Assembly: GCF_000614585.1 (NCBI RefSeq)
Contig: NZ_BAKX01000003.1
Location: forward strand, 62,001-126,000
Direction of reading: 5' to 3'
Origin: Porphyromonas gingivicanis JCM 15907
GTDB taxonomy: Bacteria > Bacteroidota > Bacteroidia > Bacteroidales > Porphyromonadaceae
Length of the DNA: 64,000 nt
Shown here: positions 1-9,756 of the stretch, in pieces
How the letters are laid out: each line of letters starts with the position of its first letter
Numbering within the stretch: the stretch's first letter is position 1
Notes under the pieces: model-generated
What the model saw: the letters and a program-made list of their open reading frames with translations, nothing else
Databases searched by the model: none
Told to the model about the DNA's origin: nothing
Position numbers and translations under genes: made by a program

Positions 1-220
1 GCCTTGGGTTTTTCTTCCTATATAAATAGGAGTGGGCCTGAGGCTTTTCTGTTTAGAGGTGTCTGTTGTGCTCTTTACATAGGGTAGGTCGCCTCTTTTT
101 GTGTACTTTTGATACTCAAAAGAGATAAAACCTTTCCTCCCCCTCGCCTCTATGCTTAGCGGTCGAGGGTAAAAAGCAAAGAGGAGAGTTGTAGAAGCTG
201 GGGTAGGATGCTTAATTGTT
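1..220. other. Spacer upstream of dapB
   Basis: No gene is visible here. The first bases (GCCTTGGG followed by a T run) could be the distal arm and U tract of a terminator whose other arm lies outside the window. A TACTTTTG motif at 104-111 is a possible -7 element for dapB. Confidence 0.4.
104..111 (+). promoter_or_regulatory. Possible -7 promoter element of the dapB operon
   Basis: TACTTTTG fits the Bacteroidetes -7 consensus TAnnTTTG. I see no good -33 box 19-20 nt upstream, and the predicted leader would be about 100 nt, so this is tentative. Confidence 0.3.
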
Positions 221-940
221 ATGGATATTATATTAGTAGGCTACGGACGAATGGGTAAGGCTATCGAAAGATTAGCTTTGCAGAGAGGGCATATTGTTGT
301 GGAGCGATACGATGCTCCTACAAGCAATGTTTTTCGAGATACCCACCACTTTGAGCGAGGAGATGTTTGTATAGAGTTTTCGGTACCCCAAGCTGCCGAG
401 ATTAACTGTTCGCACTGTTTGGATATTGATATGCCCGTTGTTTCGGGTACTACAGGATGGTTAGAGGGTGTACGCACCTTGCAAGAGCGAGCCAATAGAG
501 AGGGTAAGTCCTTCTTCTATGCCAGCAATTTTAGCTTGGGGGTGAATGTTCTGTTTGAACTCAATCGTCGTTTGGCTAAAATTATGGGAGAGCAAACGGA
601 TTATATACCCTTTATAAAAGAGACACATCACATACACAAACTCGATGCTCCAAGTGGTACAGCACTCACCTTAGCAGAGAGCATTGTGAGCAACTCTAAT
701 CGTTTTTACTACGAGGGGCTCTCCAACTCTTTGGAAGGAGAGCGTTTGGAAATAGAATCGGTCCGAGAGGGCGAAGTGCCAGGTATTCACGAAGTCGTTT
801 GGCGTTCTTCGGTAGACAAGATAAGCCTCTGTCATGAAGCCTTTAGCCGTAATGGGTTTGCTTTAGGGGCTATATTGGCGGCAGAGTATGCCCTTACGCA
901 TAAGGGAGCCTTGACGATGGAACAAATGCTCGGATTTTAG
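221..940 (+). CDS. dapB: 4-hydroxy-tetrahydrodipicolinate reductase
   Basis: DapB uses NAD(P)H to reduce hydroxy-tetrahydrodipicolinate in the cytoplasmic lysine/diaminopimelate pathway, which also supplies peptidoglycan. The 239-residue product has the N-terminal Rossmann motif GYGRMG (residues 7-12) and the family signature [15 protein letters not shown] (134-148), which carries the catalytic His and Lys. The length is normal for a Bacteroidetes DapB. The ATG at 221 puts the Rossmann strand at the very N terminus, as expected. The stop is 2 nt before the signal peptidase gene, so the two are probably co-transcribed. Confidence 0.95.
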   Translation: MDIILVGYGRMGKAIERLALQRGHIVVERYDAPTSNVFRDTHHFERGDVCIEFSVPQAAEINCSHCLDIDMPVVSGTTGWLEGVRTLQERANREGKSFFYASNFSLGVNVLFELNRRLAKIMGEQTDYIPFIKETHHIHKLDAPSGTALTLAESIVSNSNRFYYEGLSNSLEGERLEIESVREGEVPGIHEVVWRSSVDKISLCHEAFSRNGFALGAILAAEYALTHKGALTMEQMLGF

Positions 941-942
941 TA

Positions 943-2400
943 ATGAAAAGAAGTAATACAAATTTAGATATGGCTACAAAGGATAATAAAAACCAACAAG
1001 AAAACACGTCTTCTAAACCTTCCAAACTCAGGTATGGTATAGGAATTATAGTGGTTATTGTCTTTATCATCTTTGCTATTTGGGCAGGTTGGGGATGGTT
1101 TTTCTTCCTTCCTCTCATCGTTGATTACTATTTTACTCGTAAGATTAATTGGTCTTGGTTTAGATCTTTGAAGAATCCTTTCTTGCGAGAGATTTTTTCT
1201 TGGTTAGATGCCGTTCTTTTTGCCGTAATAGGGGTAACGATTTTGAATATCTATTTATTTCAAAACTTCGCGATCCCTTCCTCCTCTTTAGAGAAGACGC
1301 TTTATGTGGGGGATTATCTCTACGTTAATAAGCTAAGCTACGGGCCTCGTATGCCTATAACTCCTATTGCTATTCCCCTTACTCATAACACATTTTTAGG
1401 AGGAAAGAGTTATTTGGATAAACCATCGCAGAAGTATCGTCGTTTGAAAGGTTTAGGACAAGTAGAGCGTAATGACTTGGTCGTTTTCAACTTTCCCGCA
1501 GGAGATACAGTAACTGAAAAGGTTGTAAACCCCGATTATTACACGCTCAAGGCTCTGTATGGACGGGAGAGAGTTTGGCAGATAAGGCAACTTTTGAAGG
1601 TATTTTACAGACCTGTGGATAGAAGAGATCATTATGTAAAGCGTTGTGTTGGCTTGCCGGGAGAGACATTGGAGCTTAGAAACAATGATTTGTATATCAA
1701 TGGAGCTAAACAAAAGGCTCCGAAGTTTGTACAGTTCAACTACTATGTACAGACCGCACCACAGGGATTGAGCGAGAGAGATTTTGAAGTGTTAGGTATT
1801 AGTAAAGATGACCAACAGCTATTAGGGCATCCTCAATCTATGGAAGAGGTCAATTTCCTAACTGCTAAGGGATTTGATGTACAGCTTAACGAGGGAAAAA
1901 GTCTCTTTTACTTGTTGCCTCTCACACAAGAGATGAAGCAGAAGTTAGAGTCTGACCCCAAGGTGTTGAATATCCTTATCGAGACTTCCGAGCCCGGATT
2001 AATGTATCCCGTTGAGTATGAAAACGGCTGGACACGTGACAATTATGGCCCTATTCTTATCCCTAAAAAAGGTTTGACTATAACCCTTACACCAGAAAAT
2101 GTATATCTATACGAGCGTTGCATTACGGCTTTTGAGGGGCATACGCTTGTGGTAACTTCAGAGGGGACTTATACCATAGATGGCACACCTCAAACAGAAT
2201 ACACCTTTGCTATGGACTATTACTTTATGATGGGGGACAATAGACACAACTCTGCTGATAGTCGCTACTGGGGCTTTGTACCAGAAGATCATATTGTGGG
2301 TAAGCCAGCTTTCCTTTGGTTATCTTTGGACAAGGATAAGGGACTCTTCAACGGCAAGATTCGTTGGAAACGAATGATGCGAACGGTTCATGATTGGTAA
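943..2400 (+). CDS. lepB: Signal peptidase I
   Basis: Membrane serine protease that removes signal peptides from exported proteins. The 485 residues include two N-terminal hydrophobic stretches (about 31-63 and 88-110), then the box around catalytic Ser115 (IPSSSL), the catalytic-Lys box [11 protein letters not shown] (Lys233), and the C-terminal box [14 protein letters not shown] (431-444). About 100 residues between the Lys box and the C-terminal box make it longer than E. coli LepB, as is common in this phylum. An in-frame ATG at 970 is an alternative start. The stop overlaps the start of the next gene by 11 nt, indicating translational coupling. Confidence 0.94.
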   Translation: MKRSNTNLDMATKDNKNQQENTSSKPSKLRYGIGIIVVIVFIIFAIWAGWGWFFFLPLIVDYYFTRKINWSWFRSLKNPFLREIFSWLDAVLFAVIGVTILNIYLFQNFAIPSSSLEKTLYVGDYLYVNKLSYGPRMPITPIAIPLTHNTFLGGKSYLDKPSQKYRRLKGLGQVERNDLVVFNFPAGDTVTEKVVNPDYYTLKALYGRERVWQIRQLLKVFYRPVDRRDHYVKRCVGLPGETLELRNNDLYINGAKQKAPKFVQFNYYVQTAPQGLSERDFEVLGISKDDQQLLGHPQSMEEVNFLTAKGFDVQLNEGKSLFYLLPLTQEMKQKLESDPKVLNILIETSEPGLMYPVEYENGWTRDNYGPILIPKKGLTITLTPENVYLYERCITAFEGHTLVVTSEGTYTIDGTPQTEYTFAMDYYFMMGDNRHNSADSRYWGFVPEDHIVGKPAFLWLSLDKDKGLFNGKIRWKRMMRTVHDW

Positions 2401-2860
2401 CAGTTCCTCTCGAAACACTAAGCTACGTCTTATAGCAGTACCATTACTTCTTTGTATAGTAGTGGTGCTGCTACGTCTTTTTGTGTTATTTGTCTACCAG
2501 ATGCCTCAAAGAGAGTTGTCGGAGTCTTGGTGGCAAAGAGTATCTTTTATGCAAAAGGTGGGTACTCCACAGAGAGGAGCACGAGCCTTGGTTGATATTT
2601 CTTCGAGTACAGCCTCTTTTTCGATACCTTGCTATATAGTGGGTGTTCCGAAGGATACTATTAGAGTACATCAGGGTAGGCTCTATGTAAATCGAAGAGC
2701 CCTTCCCTTCTTTAGGGTAGATACTACTCTTTCTTTGTACTATACTCTACGAGATAAGGAGTATTGCTCCGTAACCTATCTTACTGAGCCTAACGACAAT
2801 TTACATCTGATGTTTTCGATACAACGCAGGCAGATAATTGGTTTTTCAAATCCTCACTAA
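2390..2860 (+). CDS. Degenerate signal-peptidase-like (S26) protein lacking the catalytic dyad
   Basis: A 156-residue membrane protein that overlaps lepB and resembles it in outline: one N-terminal transmembrane segment (about 12-36), a short box after the membrane segment, and [10 protein letters not shown] (84-93), which lines up with [10 protein letters not shown] of LepB. By my hand alignment, the catalytic Ser position is Glu42 (MPQREL against IPSSSL) and the catalytic Lys position is Cys81 (CYIVG against KRCVG). The C-terminal GDN box is not recognisable. It is therefore probably not a peptidase; a regulatory or scaffold role beside LepB is a guess. There is no frameshift and the frame is open throughout, so it looks maintained. 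Confidence 0.7.
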   Translation: MIGNSSSRNTKLRLIAVPLLLCIVVVLLRLFVLFVYQMPQRELSESWWQRVSFMQKVGTPQRGARALVDISSSTASFSIPCYIVGVPKDTIRVHQGRLYVNRRALPFFRVDTTLSLYYTLRDKEYCSVTYLTEPNDNLHLMFSIQRRQIIGFSNPH

Positions 2861-2890
2861 AGAGCTTTCTTTACCCTGCCCTCATCGCTT

Positions 2891-3502
2891 ATGATTTTAT
2901 CTACGGCTTACGCCCCTCCGATACAATATTTCTGTAAACTAATAGCTTCTCCCGTTTTCTTGGAAGCACACGACCATTTTATCAAGCAAACCTATCGCAA
3001 TCGCTGTAGGGTACTTGCCAGCAATGGGGTTTCTGAATTGACTATTCCTGTGCAGCAGGGAGCTTCGGAGCGATGTCCTATTAAAGAGGTGCGTATATCC
3101 GATCATGATAATTGGCGTACTCGGCACTGGCAAACTTTGCAGAGTTGCTATGGACTCTCTCCCTACTTTGAGTACTATGCCGATGATATTCTTCCTTTTT
3201 ACGAACGGCGGTATAATTTCCTTTTTGACTTTAATTACGAGCTTATGCACTGTATAGCTCGTCTGATGCATCTCTCCATAGAGGTTATCCTAACGTCGGA
3301 GTACGAAAAAGAGTACCCTAACGACTTTCGTAACGCTATACGTCCCAAACGAGAGATAAAGGACCCCGCTTTCTTTCCCGTAAACTATTATCAGACATTG
3401 GCTTCGGGCGGAGCATTTTTCCCAAATTTGAGCATTTTCGATTTGCTCTTTAACAAGGGACCTGAGTATATTTATTTTAAAAAGAAGCATAAGCACTTCT
3501 GA
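2891..3502 (+). CDS. WbqC-family protein
   Basis: The 203-residue product matches the WbqC-like family (PF08889): it opens with LSTAYAPPIQYFCKL, followed by the HDHFIKQTYRNRC segment and a C-terminal SIFDLLFNKGPE motif. Members are often found near polysaccharide genes and are common in Bacteroidetes; their biochemical function is not established. The gene lies 30 nt downstream of the lepB pair on the same strand and is probably the last gene of the dapB-lepB operon. No transmembrane segment or signal peptide is seen, so it is probably cytoplasmic. Confidence 0.8.
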   Translation: MILSTAYAPPIQYFCKLIASPVFLEAHDHFIKQTYRNRCRVLASNGVSELTIPVQQGASERCPIKEVRISDHDNWRTRHWQTLQSCYGLSPYFEYYADDILPFYERRYNFLFDFNYELMHCIARLMHLSIEVILTSEYEKEYPNDFRNAIRPKREIKDPAFFPVNYYQTLASGGAFFPNLSIFDLLFNKGPEYIYFKKKHKHF

Positions 3503-3884
3503 TATTAGATTGGAAAATATTTAATTAGGATTTCGAGCAAACTTTTCTTCGTTTCACACTTAACCCTATAAAAATCGAAAGGTTAGAGTTTTTCTCTTAC
3601 TTGTTAATTCTGTTTCTTTTCACGATTTTAGTTGTTTGTATATATTTGTTTTGTAGTTAGTTAGCTTGTTTTACTTACCTGTTCATAACTAAAAGACTCT
3701 AAGTGATTGAGTATAAAACGAATTATAACAATATGCTACCTCCTTTCTATTAATCCTATTTGGAAACACCATATTATTGCTTTAGTTTTGCAGGTGAAAG
3801 AAGAACGATTGGGGTACTCTATCTGCTCTTTCTGAGCCCCTTGTTTTCGTTCTAAAAAACTTAAAAATCGACAGCAACGGACGG
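3503..3884. other. AT-rich spacer before dnaA
   Basis: About 380 nt with no ORF. It holds the dnaA promoter (3759-3790). I searched both strands for DnaA boxes (TTATCCACA or close variants) and found no convincing match, so there is no direct evidence that this is the replication origin. Confidence 0.6.
3759..3790 (+). promoter_or_regulatory. dnaA promoter
   Basis: TTTG at 3759-3762, a 20-nt spacer, then TAGTTTTG at 3783-3790. Both Bacteroidetes housekeeping boxes fit. Transcription would start near 3797, giving a leader of about 88 nt. Confidence 0.65.
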
Positions 3885-5279
3885 ATGGAACAGAATAACG
3901 TTATAGAAGTATGGGATGCTTGTCTAAAACGTTTTGAGGCTTTGATAGAACCAAAAGCATTTGGCACATGGTTCTTACCTATTAAACCTCTTCGTTTGGA
4001 TGGTGCCTCTCTTACGGTACAGGTGCCGAGTGCTTTCTTCTGTGAGTACATAGAGGCTAAGTTCATGGCAGAGATACGCCTTGTCTTGCCAGAGGTTTTG
4101 GGCAAGGAGGCGAAGTTGCACTATCAGGCTGTGGTTGATAGTTCTTCTTCCAATACTTCATCTGGTTCTATTTCCTCAACTTCTTCCTTAAAAGGAGAGT
4201 TCTCTAAGAGTGAGGCTATTCTTGAGAAAGAGCAAAAGGTCGTGTCCAATACGTGGCAAACGCACCTCATTCCTCAGCTGTTTTTTGATAAATTTTGTCA
4301 AGGAGAATCGAATCAAGTGCCTGTTGCATTGGCTCAAACCATCTGTGAATCTCCAGGTAATCCTTCGATGAACCCTTTCTTTTTGTACGGTCCTCCGGGA
4401 GTGGGTAAAACGCACTTAATGAATGCTATTGGTTGGACTATTGCTCAAAAATATCCAGAAAAGCGTGTACTCTACATTAGTACATCTCAATTTTTAGATC
4501 AGTTTGCCGCTGCCAGTAGAAACCACAAAGTGGGAGATTTTATGCGCTATTATCAGCAGGTAGACGTGCTCTTAATAGATGATATACAGGGGCTTGCTGG
4601 CAAAGAAAAGACACAAGATGCCTTTTTTGATATATTCAATCACTTGTTTAATCTGCAAAAACAGATTGTGATGACATGTGACAAAGCTCCAAGTTTCCTT
4701 TCGGGTATGCACGAGAGATTAGTTTCTCGCATCAAAGGTTCTCTTTCTACCGAAATATCTCGTCCAGATCCACAATTGAGGCGTAAGATACTGGAGTACA
4801 AAATGGATATAGAGGGAGTCTCTCTCTCGAAAGAGGTGCTTGACTTTGTGGTAAAGCACGTAGATGGCAATGTGCGAGAGTTGCATGGAGTATTAACTTC
4901 TTTGGTCTTCAATGCTGCCGTAACAGGTAGAGAGATTTCTTTGCCCTATGCACAGGAGATAGTGCGCCAAACGGTACGTATAGAAGATAGAGAGGTCAAT
5001 ATAGAACGTATCCAAAAGATAGTTTGCGACCTACTACATGTCAATTTACAGGATTTGCAGAGCAAGAGTAGACGGCAAGATATAGTCCAAGCACGCCACC
5101 TTGTTATGTTTCTTTCTAAAAAGTACACAACGGATTCGCTATCGGCTATTGGAGAAACCTTAGGAGGGCGTAGTCATGCAACGGTATTGCACGGTTGCCA
5201 GACGGTAAGTAATACCATTTCTATCAACCCTCAGTTTGCAAGTACGGTAGCCAATATTGAGTCGCAGTTACGGGTGTAG
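3885..5279 (+). CDS. dnaA: Chromosomal replication initiator DnaA
   Basis: DnaA binds origin DNA boxes and opens the duplex in an ATP-dependent way. The 464 residues show the four-domain layout: domain I (about 1-80), a Ser-rich linker as domain II (about 85-105), the AAA+ domain with Walker A GPPGVGKT (169-176) and Walker B LLIDDIQ (229-235), and the C-terminal DNA-binding domain with GGRSHATVLHGC (about 433-444). The start is the first ATG after the promoter leader. It stands alone, followed by dnaE after a 215-nt spacer that contains a 22-nt repeat array. Confidence 0.97.
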   Translation: MEQNNVIEVWDACLKRFEALIEPKAFGTWFLPIKPLRLDGASLTVQVPSAFFCEYIEAKFMAEIRLVLPEVLGKEAKLHYQAVVDSSSSNTSSGSISSTSSLKGEFSKSEAILEKEQKVVSNTWQTHLIPQLFFDKFCQGESNQVPVALAQTICESPGNPSMNPFFLYGPPGVGKTHLMNAIGWTIAQKYPEKRVLYISTSQFLDQFAAASRNHKVGDFMRYYQQVDVLLIDDIQGLAGKEKTQDAFFDIFNHLFNLQKQIVMTCDKAPSFLSGMHERLVSRIKGSLSTEISRPDPQLRRKILEYKMDIEGVSLSKEVLDFVVKHVDGNVRELHGVLTSLVFNAAVTGREISLPYAQEIVRQTVRIEDREVNIERIQKIVCDLLHVNLQDLQSKSRRQDIVQARHLVMFLSKKYTTDSLSAIGETLGGRSHATVLHGCQTVSNTISINPQFASTVANIESQLRV

Positions 5280-5315
5280 TTGCTTGCTTTTTCTAATCAT
5301 TGAGTAGAAATAGGT

Positions 5316-5425
5316 TATATAGAGAGGGGAATGACCATTATACCTTTTTGGAAAAACCATTAACCCTTTAGAGCAAAACCCTTATACCTTTTGGTTGTTA
5401 CCCTTATACCTTTTGCCGTGTGGCA
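5316..5425. repeat. 22-nt periodic repeat array A (dnaA-dnaE spacer)
   Basis: Heptamer cores begin at 5316, 5338, 5360, 5382 and 5404, spaced exactly 22 nt: TATATAG (weak), TTATACC, TTAACCC, TTATACC, TTATACC. Most are followed by CTTT/TTTT and then an A/C-rich tail ending ACCA or ACCC. The third and fourth full units are the most alike. Same family as the arrays at 10641, 13309, 25048, 40274, 56172 and 62028. Confidence 0.75.
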
Positions 5426-5494
5426 ATATCCTCTTCTAAAGAAGCGAAGGAGTTCTTGTTTTTTGAATCATAGTTCCCATAACTATAAAGTATT

Positions 5495-8400
5495 ATGACA
5501 CCATTTGTACACTTACATGTTCACTCTCAGTATTCAATACTGGATGGTTTAGCTTCGGTCAAATCTTTGGTTAAAAAAGCCAAGAAAGATGGGATGAAAG
5601 GGCTTGCTCTAACCGACCATGGTGTTATGTTTGGGATTAAGTCCTTTTCGGATATTGTAAGAGATGAAAATGCCTCCGCCAATAAGAGCATTAAGGAAAA
5701 CAGAAAACGACTCCAAGAGTTGAGTCAAAAAGATAGTTTGACCGATGAAGAAGTTGCGCTCAAAGAGGAGTGCGAAAAGAGCATAAAAGAGGCAGAGGCT
5801 ACGCTGTTCAAACCTATTTACGGATGCGAAGTCTATTGTGCACGGCGTAGTCGGCACGATAAGGACAAGAATATGCCCGATCCTTATAACCCCAATCGCT
5901 CTATTGATAGAAGTGGTTGGCATTTAATTTTATTGGCAAAAAATAAGACGGGCTATCAGAATCTTATAAAGATGGTTTCTTTAGGGTTCTCGGAAGGTGA
6001 GTACTACAAACCTCGTATCGATAAAGAGCTACTTGAAAAGTATCACGAGGGGGTTATTGCCTTGAGTGCATGTTTAGGGGGAGAGATACCTCAGCATATT
6101 ATGGCAGGTCGTTTGGATGTGGCAGAAGAAACAGCTCTTTGGTTCAAGAAGGTGTTTGGAGATGATTTCTACCTCGAGATACAATTACACCGCACAGACA
6201 ATCCGCAGGCCAATAGGGAGACTTACCTCAGACAGCTTGAGGTTAATGAAAAGATATACGATTTGTCGGAGCGCTTAGGGATAAAGGTTGTGGCGACGAA
6301 TGACGTTCATTTTACCAATGAAGAGGATGCCATAACGCACGACCGATTGCTCTGTGTCTCTACGGGGAGGAGTGTAAACGATACCTCTCGTATGCGTTAC
6401 TCTCAACAAGAGTGGCTAAAGACACAAGAGGAAATGAACGAAATCTTTGCGGATCGCCCCGAGGTACTATCCAATTCTTTAGAGGTTTTGGACAAAGTGG
6501 AGTATTACTCCATCGAAAACGACCCATTGATGCCCGATTTCCCTATACCAGAGGGGTTTAAGGATAGCAATGAGTATCTAAGGTATTTAACTTATGAGGG
6601 GGCTAAAGAGCGATATGGAGATCCCGTTCCCGAGTCTATAAAGGAGCGTATAGACTTTGAACTAAAGACTATTGAGTGGATGCAATATCCCGGTTACTTC
6701 CTTATCGTGCAAGACTTCATTCGTGCTGCTCGCGAGCAAGGAGTGTGGGTAGGTCCCGGTCGAGGTTCGGCAGCGGGTTCTGCCGTAGCTTACTGTCTCA
6801 AGATAACTAACTTGGACCCTCTGAAATATGGATTGCTTTTTGAGCGCTTCCTTAACCCCGACCGACAGTCATTGCCCGATATTGATATTGACTTCGATGA
6901 TGAGGGGAGAGCCAAAGTATTGCAATGGGTAACAGAAAAGTACGGAGAAAATAGTGTGGCGCACATTATCACTTTTGGAGAAATGGCTGCCAAAAGTGCT
7001 ATCAAAGATAATGTCCGTATCGAAGAGCTATTGCCTAAAGACGGTGATTATATATCGAACTTCATTCCCACCCGTATCAATGCAGCTGACTTGGATCGTT
7101 TGAAAAAAGATCCAGCCTTGGAAGAAGATTTCCAGAAGAATAAAAAGAAAATTACCATAGCAAAAGCAATTGCCCTCTCTCCTCAGCTTAAAACAATCGC
7201 CCACGGACCTGACGAAAAGTTGAGGCGTGTGCTGAAGTATGCCCAGCAGATGGAGGGTACTATACGAAACTCAGGAGTACATGCGTGTGGTATTATTATC
7301 GGTAAGAGTGAGATTAGTGATGTCGTTCCCACCATTATAACCGAAGATAGTAAGACTAAAGAAAAGATACTTGTAACCCAATATGAAGGAGGACTGATTG
7401 AGTCTACGGGGCTTATTAAGATGGATTTCTTGGGGCTTAAAACGCTCTCCATAATGGCAGAGTGCTGTGCCCTTATAAAGAAACGCTACGGTATAGATAT
7501 AGATGTAGACAAAATACCTCTTGATGACCCCGAGGTATACGAACTCTTTAGTGCGGGCAAAACGATAGGTCTCTTCCAATTCGAATCTCCTGGTATGCAG
7601 AAGTATCTTCGTGAACTTAAGCCCGACCGTTTCGAGTTTCTTATTGCCATGAATGCACTCTATCGACCTGGTCCGATGGATTATATTCCCACCTTTATTG
7701 CTCGCAGACATGGTAGAGAGGCTATTTCATACGACTTACCCGTAACGCAAGAGATCTTGCAGGAGACTTACGGCGTTACAGTATATCAAGAGCAGGTGAT
7801 GCAACTATCACGATTATTGGCAGACTTTACTCGTGGAGAGAGTGATAACTTGCGCAAAGCAATGGGGAAAAAGAAGATTGAGCAGATGGAAGTGCTCAAA
7901 AGTAAATTCCTCGCAGGGGGTAAGAAAAATGGTTATGCAGAGGAAGTCTTGCTTAAAATATGGGCAGACTGGGAAAAGTTTGCCGAATATGCTTTTAATA
8001 AGAGTCACTCTGCGGCTTATAGTCTTATCGCCTATCAAACAGGGTACTTTAAGGCGCATTATGCTCCCGAGTTCTTAGCTGCTTGTTTGAGCTGTAACTT
8101 GAGTAATGCCACTGAACTTTCCAAGATATTGGAAGAGTGTAAGGCGATGAATATAGAGGTACTCTCGCCCGACATTAACGAGTCGGAACAGAAGTTTTCG
8201 GTAAATAGTAAGGGCAATATCCGCTTTGGTTTGAGTGCTATCAAAGGGATTTCGGAAAGCATAGTACTATCTATTATACGGGAACGGGAGGAACATGGTG
8301 CTTACAAGGATATATTTGACTTTGTAAAGAGGATGGCAGATAAGTCGCTTAACCGCAGTGCTATTACTACGTTTGCTCTTTCGGGAGGGTTGGATAGTAT

Positions 8401-9265
8401 GAATCTTTCCAGAGAAACCTATTTTGCCCCCTCGGTAGAAAATCCACAAGAAGATTTCATAGCAGCCCTTTTGCGCTATGGAAACTATGAAAAGAGTGAG
8501 AGTGAGGCACGTACGGGTAACCTCTTTGGAGAGGTTGAAGAGATGCAAATTCCTCATCCGACTCCTCCTGAAACCGAGCCTTGGACCGATATAGAGCGTC
8601 TCTCAAAGGAGGCGGAATTGGTAGGTTTTTATTTGAGCGCTACTCCTTTAGACCCTTACACGCTGATCCTTGATAAGTATTGCAATACGAAGATGGCAGA
8701 TTTTCAGGAACTCCCCGATTTACAGGGGCGTAACCTCGTCTTCGGAGGTATGCTTACTTCTTATTTTGAGGGGGTAAGTAAGAAGAATAGACCTTATGCC
8801 AAATTGACCTTAGAGGACTTCTCAGGCCAGTATTCCTTTTTTATATCCGATCAGATATATAGTGAGAACAAGGGATTGCTTTCGAAAGGAGCTATGCTAC
8901 TCTGCAAAGGTTCGGTAGAGCCAAGACAGTACAGACCAGAGGAGTTGGAGCTATCTATAAAGAAAATCTCCCTTTTGGACAACATTAAGGATACGCTTAT
9001 CAAGAGGATGATTGTAACCATAGAGGAGACACAGATAAGTGCCGATTTTGTTGAGCGACTGGTAGAGGTTGTTTTGGGAGGAGAGGAGAGTGCCGAAACT
9101 ACCAAAGAAAAAAACTCAAAAGGTGGATGCGAACTTGTAATACGTGTAATAGGTCGTCAAGGACGTTATTCTGCTAATCTTATCCCTCAGTATCTCAAAC
9201 TGCGCAATGGAGATGCCGTTGGCAAACTCTTAAACGAGTATTGCATCGAATATCGAGTAGAATAG
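5495..9265 (+). CDS. dnaE: DNA polymerase III subunit alpha
   Basis: Catalytic subunit of the replicative polymerase. The 1,256 residues begin with the PHP domain (HVHSQYSILDG near residue 8) and continue with a family C polymerase core containing the catalytic aspartates in PDIDIDFDDEG (about 460-470), GPGRGSAAGS just before it, and FNKSHSAAYS further on. The finger, beta-binding and OB-fold regions follow. A charged helical stretch of about 55 residues (near 60-115) interrupts the PHP domain; insertions here are seen in other Bacteroidetes DnaE proteins. There is no intein and no frameshift. It is transcribed separately from dnaA, judging from the spacer. Confidence 0.97.
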   Translation: MTPFVHLHVHSQYSILDGLASVKSLVKKAKKDGMKGLALTDHGVMFGIKSFSDIVRDENASANKSIKENRKRLQELSQKDSLTDEEVALKEECEKSIKEAEATLFKPIYGCEVYCARRSRHDKDKNMPDPYNPNRSIDRSGWHLILLAKNKTGYQNLIKMVSLGFSEGEYYKPRIDKELLEKYHEGVIALSACLGGEIPQHIMAGRLDVAEETALWFKKVFGDDFYLEIQLHRTDNPQANRETYLRQLEVNEKIYDLSERLGIKVVATNDVHFTNEEDAITHDRLLCVSTGRSVNDTSRMRYSQQEWLKTQEEMNEIFADRPEVLSNSLEVLDKVEYYSIENDPLMPDFPIPEGFKDSNEYLRYLTYEGAKERYGDPVPESIKERIDFELKTIEWMQYPGYFLIVQDFIRAAREQGVWVGPGRGSAAGSAVAYCLKITNLDPLKYGLLFERFLNPDRQSLPDIDIDFDDEGRAKVLQWVTEKYGENSVAHIITFGEMAAKSAIKDNVRIEELLPKDGDYISNFIPTRINAADLDRLKKDPALEEDFQKNKKKITIAKAIALSPQLKTIAHGPDEKLRRVLKYAQQMEGTIRNSGVHACGIIIGKSEISDVVPTIITEDSKTKEKILVTQYEGGLIESTGLIKMDFLGLKTLSIMAECCALIKKRYGIDIDVDKIPLDDPEVYELFSAGKTIGLFQFESPGMQKYLRELKPDRFEFLIAMNALYRPGPMDYIPTFIARRHGREAISYDLPVTQEILQETYGVTVYQEQVMQLSRLLADFTRGESDNLRKAMGKKKIEQMEVLKSKFLAGGKKNGYAEEVLLKIWADWEKFAEYAFNKSHSAAYSLIAYQTGYFKAHYAPEFLAACLSCNLSNATELSKILEECKAMNIEVLSPDINESEQKFSVNSKGNIRFGLSAIKGISESIVLSIIREREEHGAYKDIFDFVKRMADKSLNRSAITTFALSGGLDSMNLSRETYFAPSVENPQEDFIAALLRYGNYEKSESEARTGNLFGEVEEMQIPHPTPPETEPWTDIERLSKEAELVGFYLSATPLDPYTLILDKYCNTKMADFQELPDLQGRNLVFGGMLTSYFEGVSKKNRPYAKLTLEDFSGQYSFFISDQIYSENKGLLSKGAMLLCKGSVEPRQYRPEELELSIKKISLLDNIKDTLIKRMIVTIEETQISADFVERLVEVVLGGEESAETTKEKNSKGGCELVIRVIGRQGRYSANLIPQYLKLRNGDAVGKLLNEYCIEYRVE

Positions 9266-9266
9266 G

Positions 9267-9274
9267 TATATTTG
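9267..9274 (+). promoter_or_regulatory. Possible -7 element for trxA
   Basis: TATATTTG lies immediately after the dnaE stop and fits TAnnTTTG. The nearest TTG upstream is 23 nt away, longer than usual, so the -33 box is unclear. Confidence 0.45.
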
Positions 9275-9322
9275 TAGGGCAAATTAGAAATCAATATAAA
9301 CGAACAAATAGTATTTACAACT

Positions 9323-9640
9323 ATGGCAATGGAAATTACAGACAGCAACTACGCTGCGTTATTGGCAGAAGGTAAGCCAATGATTCTTGACTTTTGGGCT
9401 ACTTGGTGTGGTCCTTGTCAGCTTATCGGTCCTATGATTGAAGAGTTGGCAGAAGAGTTTAACGGACAAATCATCATCGGTAAGGTAGATGTAGATAGTA
9501 ATACTGACCTCCCAGGACAGTTCGGCATCCGTAACATCCCTACTCTTATCTTCATCAAAAATGGTGAAATCCAGAAGAAACTCGTAGGTGCACAGCAAAA
9601 GTCAGTTCTCGTAGAAGAGGCCAAGAAATTGCTTGCCTAA
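9323..9640 (+). CDS. trxA: Thioredoxin
   Basis: Small cytoplasmic disulfide reductase of 105 residues. The redox site is WCGPC, with cysteines 29 and 32, and the cis-Pro motif NIPTLIFI follows near residue 75, both as in classical thioredoxins. There is no signal peptide. It sits alone between dnaE and a strong bidirectional terminator and appears to have its own promoter just after the dnaE stop. It could supply reductant to ribonucleotide reductase or peroxide-detoxifying enzymes, but nothing nearby shows which. Confidence 0.96.
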   Translation: MAMEITDSNYAALLAEGKPMILDFWATWCGPCQLIGPMIEELAEEFNGQIIIGKVDVDSNTDLPGQFGIRNIPTLIFIKNGEIQKKLVGAQQKSVLVEEAKKLLA

Positions 9641-9666
9641 TCTCTCGGTAGAGATAGATAAAGAAG

Positions 9667-9710
9667 AAAAGGCTACGCAGGAGGAAAACTCTTGGCGTAG
9701 CCTTTTCTTT
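9667..9710. terminator. Bidirectional terminator between trxA and the SOD gene
   Basis: A perfect 12-bp inverted repeat: AAAAGGCTACGC (9667-9678) and GCGTAGCCTTTT (9695-9706). T-rich tracts lie on both sides, so it can end trxA on the plus strand and the SOD gene on the minus strand. Confidence 0.9.
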
Positions 9711-9756
9711 GCTGTCGGTATTGTATATCCTCCTGTGGGGGAGGATCAACTCCTTT

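Noticed and set aside
3503-5494. Replication origin next to dnaA
   Set aside because: Found no DnaA boxes on either strand and no AT-rich 13-mer series; a GC-skew computation would be needed to decide.
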